A program made the position numbers and the translations under genes. Positions 47,285-55,577 of a DNA stretch of 64,000 bases are shown here, piece after piece (position 1 is the first letter of the stretch; each line of letters begins with the position of its first letter). The DNA lies in the NCBI RefSeq assembly GCF_040045035.1, contig NZ_JBDZDS010000002.1, forward strand, positions 620,001 through 684,000, given 5' to 3'. The notes below the pieces were generated by a model. It did no database searches and was not told where the DNA came from. It worked only from the letters and a program-made list of their open reading frames with translations. The stretch comes from Pseudaminobacter sp040045035. GTDB lineage: Bacteria; Pseudomonadota; Alphaproteobacteria; Rhizobiales; Rhizobiaceae.

Positions 47285-48193
47285 TTGAGCCAGACTATTA
47301 ACACGACCGCGTCCGGGGGTTTCGACCCCCGGCAGGCAGATCGCGCGGCAACGCCGCAGCGACGGTGGCGGCTTGCCGCCTATCCATCCCTGCTGACGCT
47401 GCCGGCCGTCCTGCTGCTGATCGCGGCAATGGCCTATCCGCTGCTGACGATCGTGTCGCGCAGCTTCTCCGAACCCGAATGGGGCTTGCAGAACTACGTC
47501 TGGTTCTTCTCCACCCCGGTCAACCTCCAGGTGCTGGCCCGCACCTTCTCCATCTCGGCCTGGGTCACGCTCGTCTGCGTGATCGCGGCCTATCCTTACG
47601 CCTATCTCATGACGGTCGTCGGCCCGCGCATGCGGCTGGTGCTCATCATGTGCGTGCTGGTGCCGTTCTGGGTCAGCGGCGTGGTGCGCACGCTGGCATG
47701 GGTCATCCTGCTGCAGGATTCGGGCGTCATCAATTCCATCATCAAGTCGGTCGGCCTCGGCCCGGTGAAACTCATCCGCACGCCCACCGGCGTCGTCATC
47801 GGCATGGCGCAGGTGCTGCTGCCCTTCATGATCCTGCCGCTCTATTCGGTCATGCGCGGCATCGACCTCAGGCTGGTGCAAGCCGCGCGTAGCCTCGGCG
47901 CGCGCCCCTCGCTTGCCTTCCTCCAGGTCTATCTGCCGCTGTCGCTGCCCGGCGTGTTTGCCGGCGCGATCATCGTCTTCATCCTGGCGCTCGGCTTCTA
48001 CATCACGCCGGCCCTGCTGGGCGGCCCGCGCAGCACCATGCTGTCGACGCTGGTGCAGAGCCAGGTGCTGAGCCTGCTCAACTGGGGCCGCGGCGGCGCC
48101 ATGGGCGTGGTGCTCCTGGTGTCGACCTTCGTGCTGCTGGCTCTCGCCGCGCCGCTCATGCGCCAGCGCCACAAGCAATCGGCGAGGTCGTGA
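47285..48193 (+). CDS. ABC transporter permease, PotB-like
   Basis: Permease of 302 residues with six helices. It starts at TTG 47285 (MSQTINTTASG), 27 bases after the binding-protein gene. The FWVSGVVRTLAWVILLQDSG segment and the EAA-type loop LVQAARSLGARPSLAFLQV are typical of the PotB/PotH family. Its stop overlaps or abuts the start of the next permease. Confidence 0.9.
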   Translation: MSQTINTTASGGFDPRQADRAATPQRRWRLAAYPSLLTLPAVLLLIAAMAYPLLTIVSRSFSEPEWGLQNYVWFFSTPVNLQVLARTFSISAWVTLVCVIAAYPYAYLMTVVGPRMRLVLIMCVLVPFWVSGVVRTLAWVILLQDSGVINSIIKSVGLGPVKLIRTPTGVVIGMAQVLLPFMILPLYSVMRGIDLRLVQAARSLGARPSLAFLQVYLPLSLPGVFAGAIIVFILALGFYITPALLGGPRSTMLSTLVQSQVLSLLNWGRGGAMGVVLLVSTFVLLALAAPLMRQRHKQSARS

Positions 48194-48195
48194 CG

Positions 48196-48978
48196 ATGAA
48201 GCCTTTCCGTATCATCCTCGGCCTGTTCTGCCTGCTGATCGCCGTCTGGCTGGTGATGCCCACGCTGGTCATCATCCCGATGTCGTTCAACGAGAAGAAG
48301 TCGCTGGCCTTCCCGCCGTCCGGCTTCTCCTGGCAGTGGTACGCCAATTTCTTCACCAACCCGGAATGGCTGACGAGCTTCTTCAACTCGCTCCGCGTCG
48401 CGGCCATCGTCGCCGTCGCCGCCACCGTCGTCGGCACGCTTGCCTCGCTGGGCCTCAGCCGCATGAAGCACTCCGGTGCCGGCATCCTGCGCGCGCTGCT
48501 GATCACGCCGATGATCGTGCCCGGCGTGGTTCTGGCGATCGGCATCTACGCCGTCTACCTCAACTACCAGCTCGTCGGCACAACGCTCGGCTTCGTCATC
48601 GCGCACACGATGCTGGCCATCCCGTTCGTCATCATCGCCGTGTCGGCGAGCCTTGAAGTGTTCGACGTACGGCTTGAGACGGCTGCCGCCAGCCTCGGCG
48701 CCAACCGCCTCACCACCTTCCGCACCATCACGCTGCCGCTGATCGCGCCCGGCATCCTCTCGGGACTGCTGTTCGCCTTCGTGACCTCCTTCGACGAGAT
48801 CATCGTGGCACTCTTCATCACCAGCCCCTACCTGAAGACCCTGCCAGTGCAGATCTACACCAGTATCACCCGCGACGCCGATCCCACGGTCGCCGCCGTC
48901 GGAACCATCATCTTCCTAGCCACGTCGCTGATCATCACTGCGGGGCTGATCATCGGCTCGAACTCGAAAAGAAGCTGA
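48196..48978 (+). CDS. ABC transporter permease, PotC-like
   Basis: Second permease, 260 residues and six helices. The EAA loop is ETAAASLGANRLTTFRTITLP and FAFVTSFDEIIVALFITSP is the PotC/PotI-like signature. The ATG at 48196 lies three bases after the previous stop; an in-frame GTG at 48190 would overlap it. Acts with the upstream permease. Confidence 0.9.
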   Translation: MKPFRIILGLFCLLIAVWLVMPTLVIIPMSFNEKKSLAFPPSGFSWQWYANFFTNPEWLTSFFNSLRVAAIVAVAATVVGTLASLGLSRMKHSGAGILRALLITPMIVPGVVLAIGIYAVYLNYQLVGTTLGFVIAHTMLAIPFVIIAVSASLEVFDVRLETAAASLGANRLTTFRTITLPLIAPGILSGLLFAFVTSFDEIIVALFITSPYLKTLPVQIYTSITRDADPTVAAVGTIIFLATSLIITAGLIIGSNSKRS

Positions 48979-48979
48979 C

Positions 48980-50113
48980 ATGCACACGACCAACATGTCC
49001 ACGTCCGCAGGGCGCGCACGAGGCGCCGCCATCGGCATCCGAAATGCCACCAAGCGCTACGGAAATTTCACCGCGCTAGACGATGTCAGCCTGCACATCG
49101 AGCCGGGTGAGTTCATGACCCTGCTCGGCCCCTCCGGCTCGGGCAAGACCACCACGCTCAACGTGGTTGCCGGCTTCACCGACGTCACTTCCGGTGAACT
49201 GTCCGTCGGCGACCAGAGCATCGTCGGCGTGCCGGCGCACAAGCGCAATATCGGCGTGGTGTTCCAGCACTATGCGCTGTTCCCGCACATGACGGTGGGC
49301 AAGAACGTCGCCTATCCGCTCACCCTGCGTGGCGTCAACAAGGCCGAGCGCGACCGCCGCGTGGCGCGCGCTCTCGACATGGTCAAGATGGCCGACTTCG
49401 CCCATCGCTACCCCGCCCAGCTCTCCGGCGGCCAGCAACAGCGCGTGGCTCTGGCCCGCGCCATCGTCTTCGACCCGCCGCTGCTTCTGATGGACGAGCC
49501 GCTCGGGGCGCTCGACAAGAAGCTTCGCGAATGGCTGCAGCTGGAGATCAAGCGCATCCACCGCGAGCTCGGCACCACCTTCGTCTACGTCACCCACGAC
49601 CAGGAGGAAGCGCTGGTGCTCTCCGACCGCATCGCCGTGTTCAACCGCGGCCGCATCGAGCAGGTCGGCACCGGCCGCGAGCTCTATGACGAGCCGGCGA
49701 CGCTGTTCGTCGGCAAGTTCATCGGCGAATCCACTACCTTGCGCGGTGCGGCCGAAACCGCCGGCGGCGAGACCGGCCTGAGCATCGCCGGGCAGAAGGT
49801 GGCGGCCAGGCAGACGCTGTCCGGTGGCCGCAACCCAGTGATCCTGCTGCGCCCGGAAAAGCTGGCCATCGTCTCGCGCGGCACCTCGCTCGCCGACGGG
49901 CAGAACAGCCTGGCGGGCCAGGTCAGCGAAGCGATCTATCTCGGCTCCGGCTCGAAATACCAGGTCACGCTCAAGGATGGCTCGGTCGCCATCGTGCGCG
50001 CGTCGCTGGAAGCGGCATCGTTCTCGATCGGCGACGAGGTCGACCTGCGCTGGTCGATCGCCGACTCCAAGCTGCTGGCCGACGACGCCCAGGCCGACCT
50101 GACCCTGACCTGA
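48980..50113 (+). CDS. ABC transporter ATP-binding protein, PotA-like
   Basis: ATPase of 377 residues. Walker A is GPSGSGKTT, the signature is LSGGQQQRVALARA, Walker B is LLLMDEPLGALD, and a TOBE domain follows. The gene starts one base after the permease stop. Compared with PotA at 29011 it belongs to a distinct subgroup that usually travels with AgpA-like binding proteins. Confidence 0.92.
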   Translation: MHTTNMSTSAGRARGAAIGIRNATKRYGNFTALDDVSLHIEPGEFMTLLGPSGSGKTTTLNVVAGFTDVTSGELSVGDQSIVGVPAHKRNIGVVFQHYALFPHMTVGKNVAYPLTLRGVNKAERDRRVARALDMVKMADFAHRYPAQLSGGQQQRVALARAIVFDPPLLLMDEPLGALDKKLREWLQLEIKRIHRELGTTFVYVTHDQEEALVLSDRIAVFNRGRIEQVGTGRELYDEPATLFVGKFIGESTTLRGAAETAGGETGLSIAGQKVAARQTLSGGRNPVILLRPEKLAIVSRGTSLADGQNSLAGQVSEAIYLGSGSKYQVTLKDGSVAIVRASLEAASFSIGDEVDLRWSIADSKLLADDAQADLTLT

Positions 50114-50142
50114 TCCTTCCCTCACTCCGCAGGACCCAAGAC

Positions 50143-51525
50143 ATGCACGCCAAAGTCAATGGCAACATCTCTTTCTGGTATGCCGATATCGGCCTGCCAG
50201 GCTATCGCGCGCCGCTGCCGGGTGATCTCGAAGCCGATGTCTGCATCGTCGGCGCGGGCTATACCGGTCTATGGACGGCCTATTATCTGAAGAAGGCCGA
50301 TCCCTCGATCCGCATCGCCATCGTGGAAAAGGAATTCGCCGGCTTCGGCGCCTCCGGCCGCAACGGCGGCTGGCTGTCGGGCAGCTTCAACTGGTCGCGC
50401 GAAAAATATCTGAAGACTTCCACGCGCGGCGCCGTCGTCGACATGCAGCGCGCCATGTACGGCACGGTCAACGAAGTGGTCTCGGTGACCGAAGCCGAGG
50501 GCATCGACGCCGACATTTTGCGGGTCGACAACCTGACCGTCGCCACCAACAAGCCTCAGCTCGACCGCGCTCGCGCCGAGTATGAAGAGACGAAAGCCTG
50601 GGAAATGCCGGCGGACCGCCTTCAATTCCTGAGCGCGCAGGAAGCCCGCGAGCGCATCAACATTCACAACGTCCAGGGCGGCTATGTACTGCGCGGCATG
50701 GCGCGGGTGCAGCCGGCCAAGCTGGTGCGCGGGCTTTCGGACGCCGTCGAGCGCCTCGGCGTGCCGATCTACGAGCAGACCACGGTGCTCGGCATCGAGA
50801 AAGGCAAGGTCACGACCAATCGCGGCACCGTGCGCGCGCCGATCATCGTGCGTGCGACGGAGGGCTTCACCGCCGGCATTCCCGGCAATGAACGGCTGTG
50901 GCTGCCGCTCAACAGCGCCCAGATCGTCACCGAGCCCGTTTCGGATGAGCTCTGGGAGGAGATCGGCTGGAAGGGTCACGAACTGCTCGGCGACGCGGCG
51001 CACGCCTATTGCTACGCCCAGCGTACCCGCGAGGGCCGCATCACCATGGGCGGACGCGGCGTCCCCTATCGTTTTGGGTCGAAGACCGACGTGCGGGGCC
51101 AGACCCAGCAGGAAACCATCGACGCGCTCTACAAGATCCTGATGCGGCTGCTGCCGCAGACCCGCAACCTCAAGATCGACCATGCCTGGTGCGGCGTGCT
51201 GGGCGTGCCGCGCGACTGGTGCACCACCGCCGGTTTCGACGAGGAAACCGGCATCGCCTGGGCCGGCGGCTATGTCGGCCTCGGTGTGTCGAGCTCGAAC
51301 CTGTCGGGCCGCACGCTGCGCGACCTCATCCTGCGCCGCGACACCGAGCTCACCCGCCTGCCCTGGGTCAACCGCAGGGTGCGCAAGTGGGAGCCCGAGC
51401 CCATGCGCTGGCTGGGCGTGCACTCCATGTACCAACTCTACCGCATCGCCGACGAGCGCGAGGAAGCCGGCCTTCAGCAGACTTCAAAGCTCGCAGCCCT
51501 TGCCGACAGCATCACTGGGCACTGA
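50143..51525 (+). CDS. FAD-dependent amine/amino-acid oxidoreductase (PuuB/DadA-like)
   Basis: DAO-family flavoenzyme of 460 residues. The FAD-binding start is DVCIVGAGYTGLWTAYYL and GFGASGRNGGWLSGS follows, a pattern shared with gamma-glutamylputrescine oxidase. It is cytoplasmic. It comes 29 bases after the ATPase gene, so it probably oxidises the imported compound or its conjugate. No gamma-glutamylputrescine synthetase (PuuA) lies nearby, so a Puu pathway is not proven. Confidence 0.88.
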   Translation: MHAKVNGNISFWYADIGLPGYRAPLPGDLEADVCIVGAGYTGLWTAYYLKKADPSIRIAIVEKEFAGFGASGRNGGWLSGSFNWSREKYLKTSTRGAVVDMQRAMYGTVNEVVSVTEAEGIDADILRVDNLTVATNKPQLDRARAEYEETKAWEMPADRLQFLSAQEARERINIHNVQGGYVLRGMARVQPAKLVRGLSDAVERLGVPIYEQTTVLGIEKGKVTTNRGTVRAPIIVRATEGFTAGIPGNERLWLPLNSAQIVTEPVSDELWEEIGWKGHELLGDAAHAYCYAQRTREGRITMGGRGVPYRFGSKTDVRGQTQQETIDALYKILMRLLPQTRNLKIDHAWCGVLGVPRDWCTTAGFDEETGIAWAGGYVGLGVSSSNLSGRTLRDLILRRDTELTRLPWVNRRVRKWEPEPMRWLGVHSMYQLYRIADEREEAGLQQTSKLAALADSITGH

Positions 51526-51591
51526 GCCCGGCGAGCGCAAACTGAATTCCCCTTCAACACTTGGCATTTTAGTACCTACTCGGAGATTTTC

Positions 51592-51948
51592 ATGATCGAT
51601 TTCCAGACCTTCGCCCACCTCGCCAGCATTGATCTCGGCGCGCCGGAACCCAAGCCCACTTCGATTGAGGGCAACCAGGAAGAGGCGGCGGCGACGCTGT
51701 GGACCTCGCCGGACGGCAAACTGGAAATCGGCGTGTGGGAGTGCACGCCCGGTCGCTTCACCGCCGCACGCGATCACAATTCGGAGACCTGCCACATCGT
51801 GTCTGGCCGCGTCTCGCTGCACGGCCCGGACGGCCGCACGCAAGAGGTGCGCGCCGGCGAAGTGCTGGTGCTGCCCAAGGGCTGGCGCGGCGAGTGGACG
51901 ATCCATGAGAAGACGCGCAAGCTCTACATCATGCATCAGGAAGACTGA
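51592..51948 (+). CDS. Small cupin protein (DUF861/Cupin_3 type)
   Basis: Single-domain cupin of 118 residues. The conserved parts are WECTPGRFTAARDHNSETCH and VRAGEVLVLPKGWRGEWTIH, typical of Cupin_3 proteins related to ureidoglycolate hydrolase. The metal-ligand pattern is partial, and no enzyme activity can be assigned. It follows the FAD oxidoreductase by 66 bases on the same strand and is commonly paired with such enzymes in amine catabolic operons. Confidence 0.82.
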   Translation: MIDFQTFAHLASIDLGAPEPKPTSIEGNQEEAAATLWTSPDGKLEIGVWECTPGRFTAARDHNSETCHIVSGRVSLHGPDGRTQEVRAGEVLVLPKGWRGEWTIHEKTRKLYIMHQED

Positions 51949-51993
51949 GCCGCCTCACCGGCCGCATTCCGCAAATCCCTACTGGCGCTCGGG

Positions 51994-52018
51994 CCCGAAA
52001 AGTTGCAAACTTTTCGGG
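51994..52018. repeat. Short intergenic palindrome
   Basis: CCCGAAAAGTT-GCA-AACTTTTCGGG, an 11-bp stem with a three-base loop. Together with the flanking CGAAACAAGGAGTTAGAGC it resembles a short palindromic unit that I recall as frequent between genes in Mesorhizobium and relatives. It could also end the cupin operon. Confidence 0.6.
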
Positions 52019-52096
52019 TCGAGACCATTCGCCGAAACAAGGAGTTAGAGCTCCAGCTCCGCCTGTGGCGGAGTGGTTCGGGCTCTTGAGAGCGGC

Positions 52097-52414
52097 ATGG
52101 ACCAGCAACACCATGGCAATCACGGCGCGGTCACCTTCCGCGCGGTTCGCGACGGCAAGGCGGTCAAGATCGATGCCGACGAGATCGAGGTCACGCTGGC
52201 CAACGGCGTGCGTTTCACCTTGTCGGCGACGTCGAGACCCGGCGGCGGCGTGACGCTGCACATTCCCGAGCACGATCCGGACGCCCTGCAGTTCGGCGCC
52301 TTCTCCATCGAGCCCGGCGCGGCCAACACGATCTTCGTGCGCGCCGTGCTTTACGACCGGGACGCCGAGGACGGATTGCGCCCGGAAGACCTCAACGCTT
52401 CGAACGACGACTGA
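52097..52414 (+). CDS. Hypothetical protein, 105 residues
   Basis: Soluble protein that starts MDQQHHGNHGAVTFRAVRDG and looks largely beta-stranded (VKIDADEIEVTLANGVRFTL). There is no signal peptide. The ATG at 52097 has GAGAGCGG upstream; a GTG 24 bases earlier is in frame. No family is recognised, and neighbours give no clear hint. Confidence 0.65.
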   Translation: MDQQHHGNHGAVTFRAVRDGKAVKIDADEIEVTLANGVRFTLSATSRPGGGVTLHIPEHDPDALQFGAFSIEPGAANTIFVRAVLYDRDAEDGLRPEDLNASNDD

Positions 52415-52495
52415 GCTGGGCCGCGCGATCCATCGGGTTAGACAGGTTTAGGACCTCTCAATCTGGCTGCGAAACGGTTTGGCCTTGAATCTGAC

Positions 52496-52684
52496 CTATT
52501 CCCAACCCCAGCGCACCGGGTCGAACAGCCGCCAGTTGGTTGGCTGCTGGCACATTCCTGAATCCGCCGGGCGATCGTCGCAGCCCCGGTCGTAGCGCGA
52601 GTACTCCGGTGTGCCGACACTCTGGCATCCGGCAATCGCGGTCACGACCGCCAGCAACGTCCACGTCATGTATCGCCGCATCAT
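52496..52684 (-). CDS. Small lipoprotein, 62 residues
   Basis: Starts MMRRYMTWTLLAVV and continues into a signal sequence with lipobox AIAGC; the cysteine would be residue about 20. The mature part is about 43 residues (QSVGTPEYSRYDRGCDDRPA onward), with two further cysteines and a tryptophan-rich end (NWRLFDPVRWGWE). GGAG lies just before the twin ATG codons; the second ATG has better spacing. The lipobox and ribosome site make this a real gene despite its size. Function is unknown. Confidence 0.72.
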   Translation of the reverse strand: MMRRYMTWTLLAVVTAIAGCQSVGTPEYSRYDRGCDDRPADSGMCQQPTNWRLFDPVRWGWE

Positions 52685-52746
52685 CCTCTCCTACATGCAT
52701 TCGGGCGCGGGGCTTTCGGCCGCAATTAGCGCACAACGCACGAGCG

Positions 52747-52968
52747 GTGAAATCGCTCCGCGAGCCGGCAAAGCGTTCCCCGCAACCTCCTGACAAGGTC
52801 GCCCGAGACCTGCCAAAGCATTCGAAATCGGGCCCGGCGACTTCCAGCAATTTGCCGGGCCCGAAGCACTTTGGCACCCCTCCCGGTATCTTGAATATTG
52901 CCCTCTGGATCGCCATTTTTATTGCAACTTCCTTCACTGTTGCGCGTTTATGGGGTGCAGCGTACTAG
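52747..52968 (+). CDS. Possible small membrane protein, 73 residues
   Basis: An open frame starting at GTG 52747 encodes a basic, proline-rich N-terminal part followed by one clear membrane helix (ILNIALWIAIFIATSFTVA) and the tail RLWGAAY. The helix supports coding, but the ribosome site is weak and the start uncertain. It ends 12 bases before the first DUF982 gene, so the two could be co-transcribed. Confidence 0.4.
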   Translation: MKSLREPAKRSPQPPDKVARDLPKHSKSGPATSSNLPGPKHFGTPPGILNIALWIAIFIATSFTVARLWGAAY

Positions 52969-52979
52969 GGGCGGCAATC

Positions 52980-53225
52980 ATGGACTATGGGTGGTTCGAT
53001 AAGCCGGTGTCGATATCGCTTGGGCTTACCAGAGATGTCTACAACGTCACCAATGCTCGCCAGGCTGTCGACATCCTCACGAACCGCTGGCCCACTGCAG
53101 GCTCCAAGACGCATCGCGATGCACGTCAGGCTTGTCTCGAGGTTCTGCAGGGCACGAAGAAGGCCGAAGTGGCGCGGGCAGCATTCACCGAAGCTGCGCG
53201 CGAGGCCGGAATCCTGTTCGAGTGA
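52980..53225 (+). CDS. DUF982 family protein, first of three
   Basis: Small protein of 81 residues. DUF982 features are the start DYGWFDKPVSISLG, then VYNVTNARQAVDILTNRWP and the C-terminal AFTEAAREAGILFE. The family is almost confined to Rhizobiales and has no known function. The ATG at 52980 follows AGGGGCGG. Nineteen bases downstream a second DUF982 gene begins, so they form a tandem pair. Confidence 0.85.
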   Translation: MDYGWFDKPVSISLGLTRDVYNVTNARQAVDILTNRWPTAGSKTHRDARQACLEVLQGTKKAEVARAAFTEAAREAGILFE

Positions 53226-53244
53226 GCGAGACAGGGAGGAAAGG

Positions 53245-53568
53245 ATGGACAGTCTGCAGTTTTTCATGCCGGTTCGGCTGGCACTTGAGGCCGGGGAGCC
53301 GGTCACGGAAATCTACAATGTCGACCAGGCAGTGGACTTCCTCCTCAATTGGCCCGTCGGGCGTCAGGGGCCGGTCTACCAGCGCGCGCTGAACGCATGC
53401 TTCGCCGCCACGGTCGGCCAGGAAACGACGGAGAAGGCGCGCAAAGCCTTCTTCAACTTCGCTCGGGTCGGTGGCCTTCTGGCCAAGGACGTCTCGATCC
53501 TGACATCGGGGGCTGCTCGCAGCCGGCTGAGACGCAGCCGCGCGAAATTGTCCCTGCAGATCCATTAG
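53245..53568 (+). CDS. DUF982 family protein, second of three
   Basis: Protein of 107 residues with the family pattern (FFMPVRLALEAGEPVTEIYN, VDQAVDFLLNWPVGRQGPVY, and ARKAFFNFARVGGLLA). It has an extra basic C-terminal tail (SRLRRSRAKLSLQIH) missing from the other copies, which might bind nucleic acid or membranes. The ATG at 53245 follows GGGAGGAAAGG, a strong site. A bidirectional terminator follows. Confidence 0.85.
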   Translation: MDSLQFFMPVRLALEAGEPVTEIYNVDQAVDFLLNWPVGRQGPVYQRALNACFAATVGQETTEKARKAFFNFARVGGLLAKDVSILTSGAARSRLRRSRAKLSLQIH

Positions 53569-53630
53569 ATATCGGTCTTCGGCCGGGCATCCGCTGGCAA
53601 GCCAGCCGCACATGACGGCAGATCAAAGTA

Positions 53631-53669
53631 AAAGACCGGGCGCCCATGACAGGACGCCCGGTCTTTTTC
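53631..53669. terminator. Bidirectional terminator between DUF982 gene and aspartase
   Basis: AAAGACCGGGCG / CGCCCGGTCTTT, a 12-bp stem with a 12-base loop, followed by TTC on the plus strand and preceded by GTAAAAG, which gives T-rich sequence on the minus strand. Confidence 0.85.
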
Positions 53670-53688
53670 ATTCAAGGCCGAGGGAAGC

Positions 53689-55128
53689 TCAGTTCGCCGC
53701 CACCGCAGCCGATCCGCATATGCCTTCGGAAGCCAGAATTGCCTGGAACTCGGCGGCCGAGAGGAAGCCCAGCCGCTCGAGGGTTTCGAGGACGGTCGCC
53801 CCGGTGTCCTGCGCGGTCTTTGCCACCTGCACGGCCTTCTCGTAGCCGATATGGGGCACCAGCGCGGTCGCCAGCACCAGGCTGCCGCGCAGCTGCTCCT
53901 CGCAATGGGCGGCGTTGGCCTGGATGCCGACCACGCAGCGCTCGCGCAGCACCGTCGCGGCGCGCGTCAGCATGCGGATCGAATTCAGCACGTTGAACAC
54001 GACCACCGGCTCCATGGCGTTAAGCTGGAACTGCGCGGCCTCGGCGGCCATCGCCACCGTCACGTCGTTGCCCATGACCTGATAGGCCACCTGCGTCACC
54101 ACCTCGGGGATAACCGGGTTGACCTTGCCGGGCATGATCGATGAGCCTGGCTGAACCGCCGGCAGCGAGATTTCGCGCAAGCCCGCGCGTGGGCCACTGC
54201 TGAGTAGCCTGAGATCGTTGCAGATCTTGGACAGCTTGATCGACACGCGTTTCAACGCGCCGGAGAAGCTGACCAGCGCGCCGAGGTCGGAGGAGGCTTC
54301 GATCAGGTCGCGGGCGCGGCTGAACTCGTAGCCCGACACGGCCGACAGATGCGCGATCGCACGTTCGCAATAGCCGGCAGGAGCCGCGATGCCCGTGCCG
54401 ATCGCGGTTCCGCCCAGATTGACCGGCCTGAGCAGCTCGGCCGTCTGCCGCAAATGCTTGGCGTCTTCCTCCATTGCCACAGCGAAGGAGGCGAACTCCA
54501 TCCCCAGCGTCATCGGCACGGCGTCCTGAAGCTGGGTGCGGCCGACCTTGGAGATGCCGGAAAACGCCTTCGCCTTTTCCGAAAATGCCTCGGCGAGATG
54601 CTGAAGCGCAGCCACCAGTTCCTCATGCTGCATCAGCACCGCCACGCGAACGGCGGTGGGATAGGCGTCGTTGGTCGACTGTGAGCGGTTCACGTGGTCA
54701 TTCGGATGAAGATGCACGTAGTCGCCGCGCGCGCGGCCCATCTTCTCCAGGCCGACATTGGCGATGACCTCGTTGGCGTTCATGTTGGTGGACGTTCCCG
54801 CGCCGCCCTGCACCATGTCGACGACAAAATGCTGGTGATGCCTGCCGGCGATGATCTCGTCGCAGGCCTGCACGATGGCTTCCGCCTGCGCGGGCGTGAT
54901 CGTCCCCAGCTCCTCGTTGGCAAGCGCAGCCGCCTTCTTGACCATGGCCAGCGCACGCACCAGTTCCGGGTACTCGTTCAGCAGAACGCCGGTGATCGGG
55001 AAGTTTTCGACCGCGCGCGCGGTCTGCACGCCGTAGAGGTGCTCCTGCGCCAAGCGCATCTCGCCAAGCAGGTCGCTTTCAATCCGCGTCGCCGAGTCCG
55101 ACGCGCTCGGTTCAGGCTGCATATCCAT
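53689..55128 (-). CDS. aspA: Aspartate ammonia-lyase
   Basis: Fumarase/aspartase superfamily enzyme of 479 residues that converts aspartate to fumarate and ammonia. The signature loop GSSIMPGKVNP is intact. The N-terminal RIESDLLGEMRLAQEHLYGV and the GGAGTSTNMNANEVIAN block favour aspartase over class II fumarase. The ATG at 55128 is preferred; the frame continues to a TTG at 55197 with cysteine-rich, unlikely residues. Monocistronic, with the shared terminator at its 3' side. Confidence 0.9.
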   Translation of the reverse strand: MDMQPEPSASDSATRIESDLLGEMRLAQEHLYGVQTARAVENFPITGVLLNEYPELVRALAMVKKAAALANEELGTITPAQAEAIVQACDEIIAGRHHQHFVVDMVQGGAGTSTNMNANEVIANVGLEKMGRARGDYVHLHPNDHVNRSQSTNDAYPTAVRVAVLMQHEELVAALQHLAEAFSEKAKAFSGISKVGRTQLQDAVPMTLGMEFASFAVAMEEDAKHLRQTAELLRPVNLGGTAIGTGIAAPAGYCERAIAHLSAVSGYEFSRARDLIEASSDLGALVSFSGALKRVSIKLSKICNDLRLLSSGPRAGLREISLPAVQPGSSIMPGKVNPVIPEVVTQVAYQVMGNDVTVAMAAEAAQFQLNAMEPVVVFNVLNSIRMLTRAATVLRERCVVGIQANAAHCEEQLRGSLVLATALVPHIGYEKAVQVAKTAQDTGATVLETLERLGFLSAAEFQAILASEGICGSAAVAAN

Positions 55129-55577
55129 GATGAGGGAAAAGTCCGTATTCTTTGGGAGGGGAAACGAATCGTGCGTGCAGCTACAGGGCGACGCCAAACC
55201 GGATCTGTGTAATCTACAGTGGCGCGGATGGCAAACAGGGAGTTCCCGTGCGGAAGCTCCCTGTCTGGTTTAATGGTGGCGTCCCCTCCCTCTATCGCAT
55301 CGTGGCGATGACGCGCTCCGGCGCCCCCTTCGAACGGACCCGCCGCGCGCCCAGCACACGCCGCCGGCATGATCCGAACGGCGCAAGTCAGAGCTCGATC
55401 TTAGGGCCGCCACCCGCGTTTCCCCCTCCGGGGAGAGGCGCATCCAGCGCGGTCGAACCCGTCGTCAATAAGAGCGAAACCGGCCACATGGCCGGCTGCA
55501 CGCGTGCAGCCGGCCACGCCGACACCAGCGCCAGGACATGAAACTGGCGCTGTAGCCGGATCCGCGAGCGGGCCAGA
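55129..55577. other. Gap with stacked palindromes behind the repeat protein
   Basis: 449 bases. From right to left on the minus strand, downstream of the asparagine-rich gene, are a 9-bp hairpin CAGCGCCAG / CTGGCGCTG (55526-55552) and a perfect 28-bp palindrome (55489-55516). Nearer aspA is another hairpin, ACAGGGAG / CTCCCTGT (55235-55264). The aspA promoter must lie here too. No credible protein frame is seen. Confidence 0.6.
55489..55516. repeat. Perfect 28-bp palindrome
   Basis: TGGCCGGCTGCACG followed directly by its reverse complement, with no spacer. It overlaps a second inverted repeat, CGGCCA-CA-TGGCCG (55481-55494), so two mutually exclusive hairpins are possible. Confidence 0.8.
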
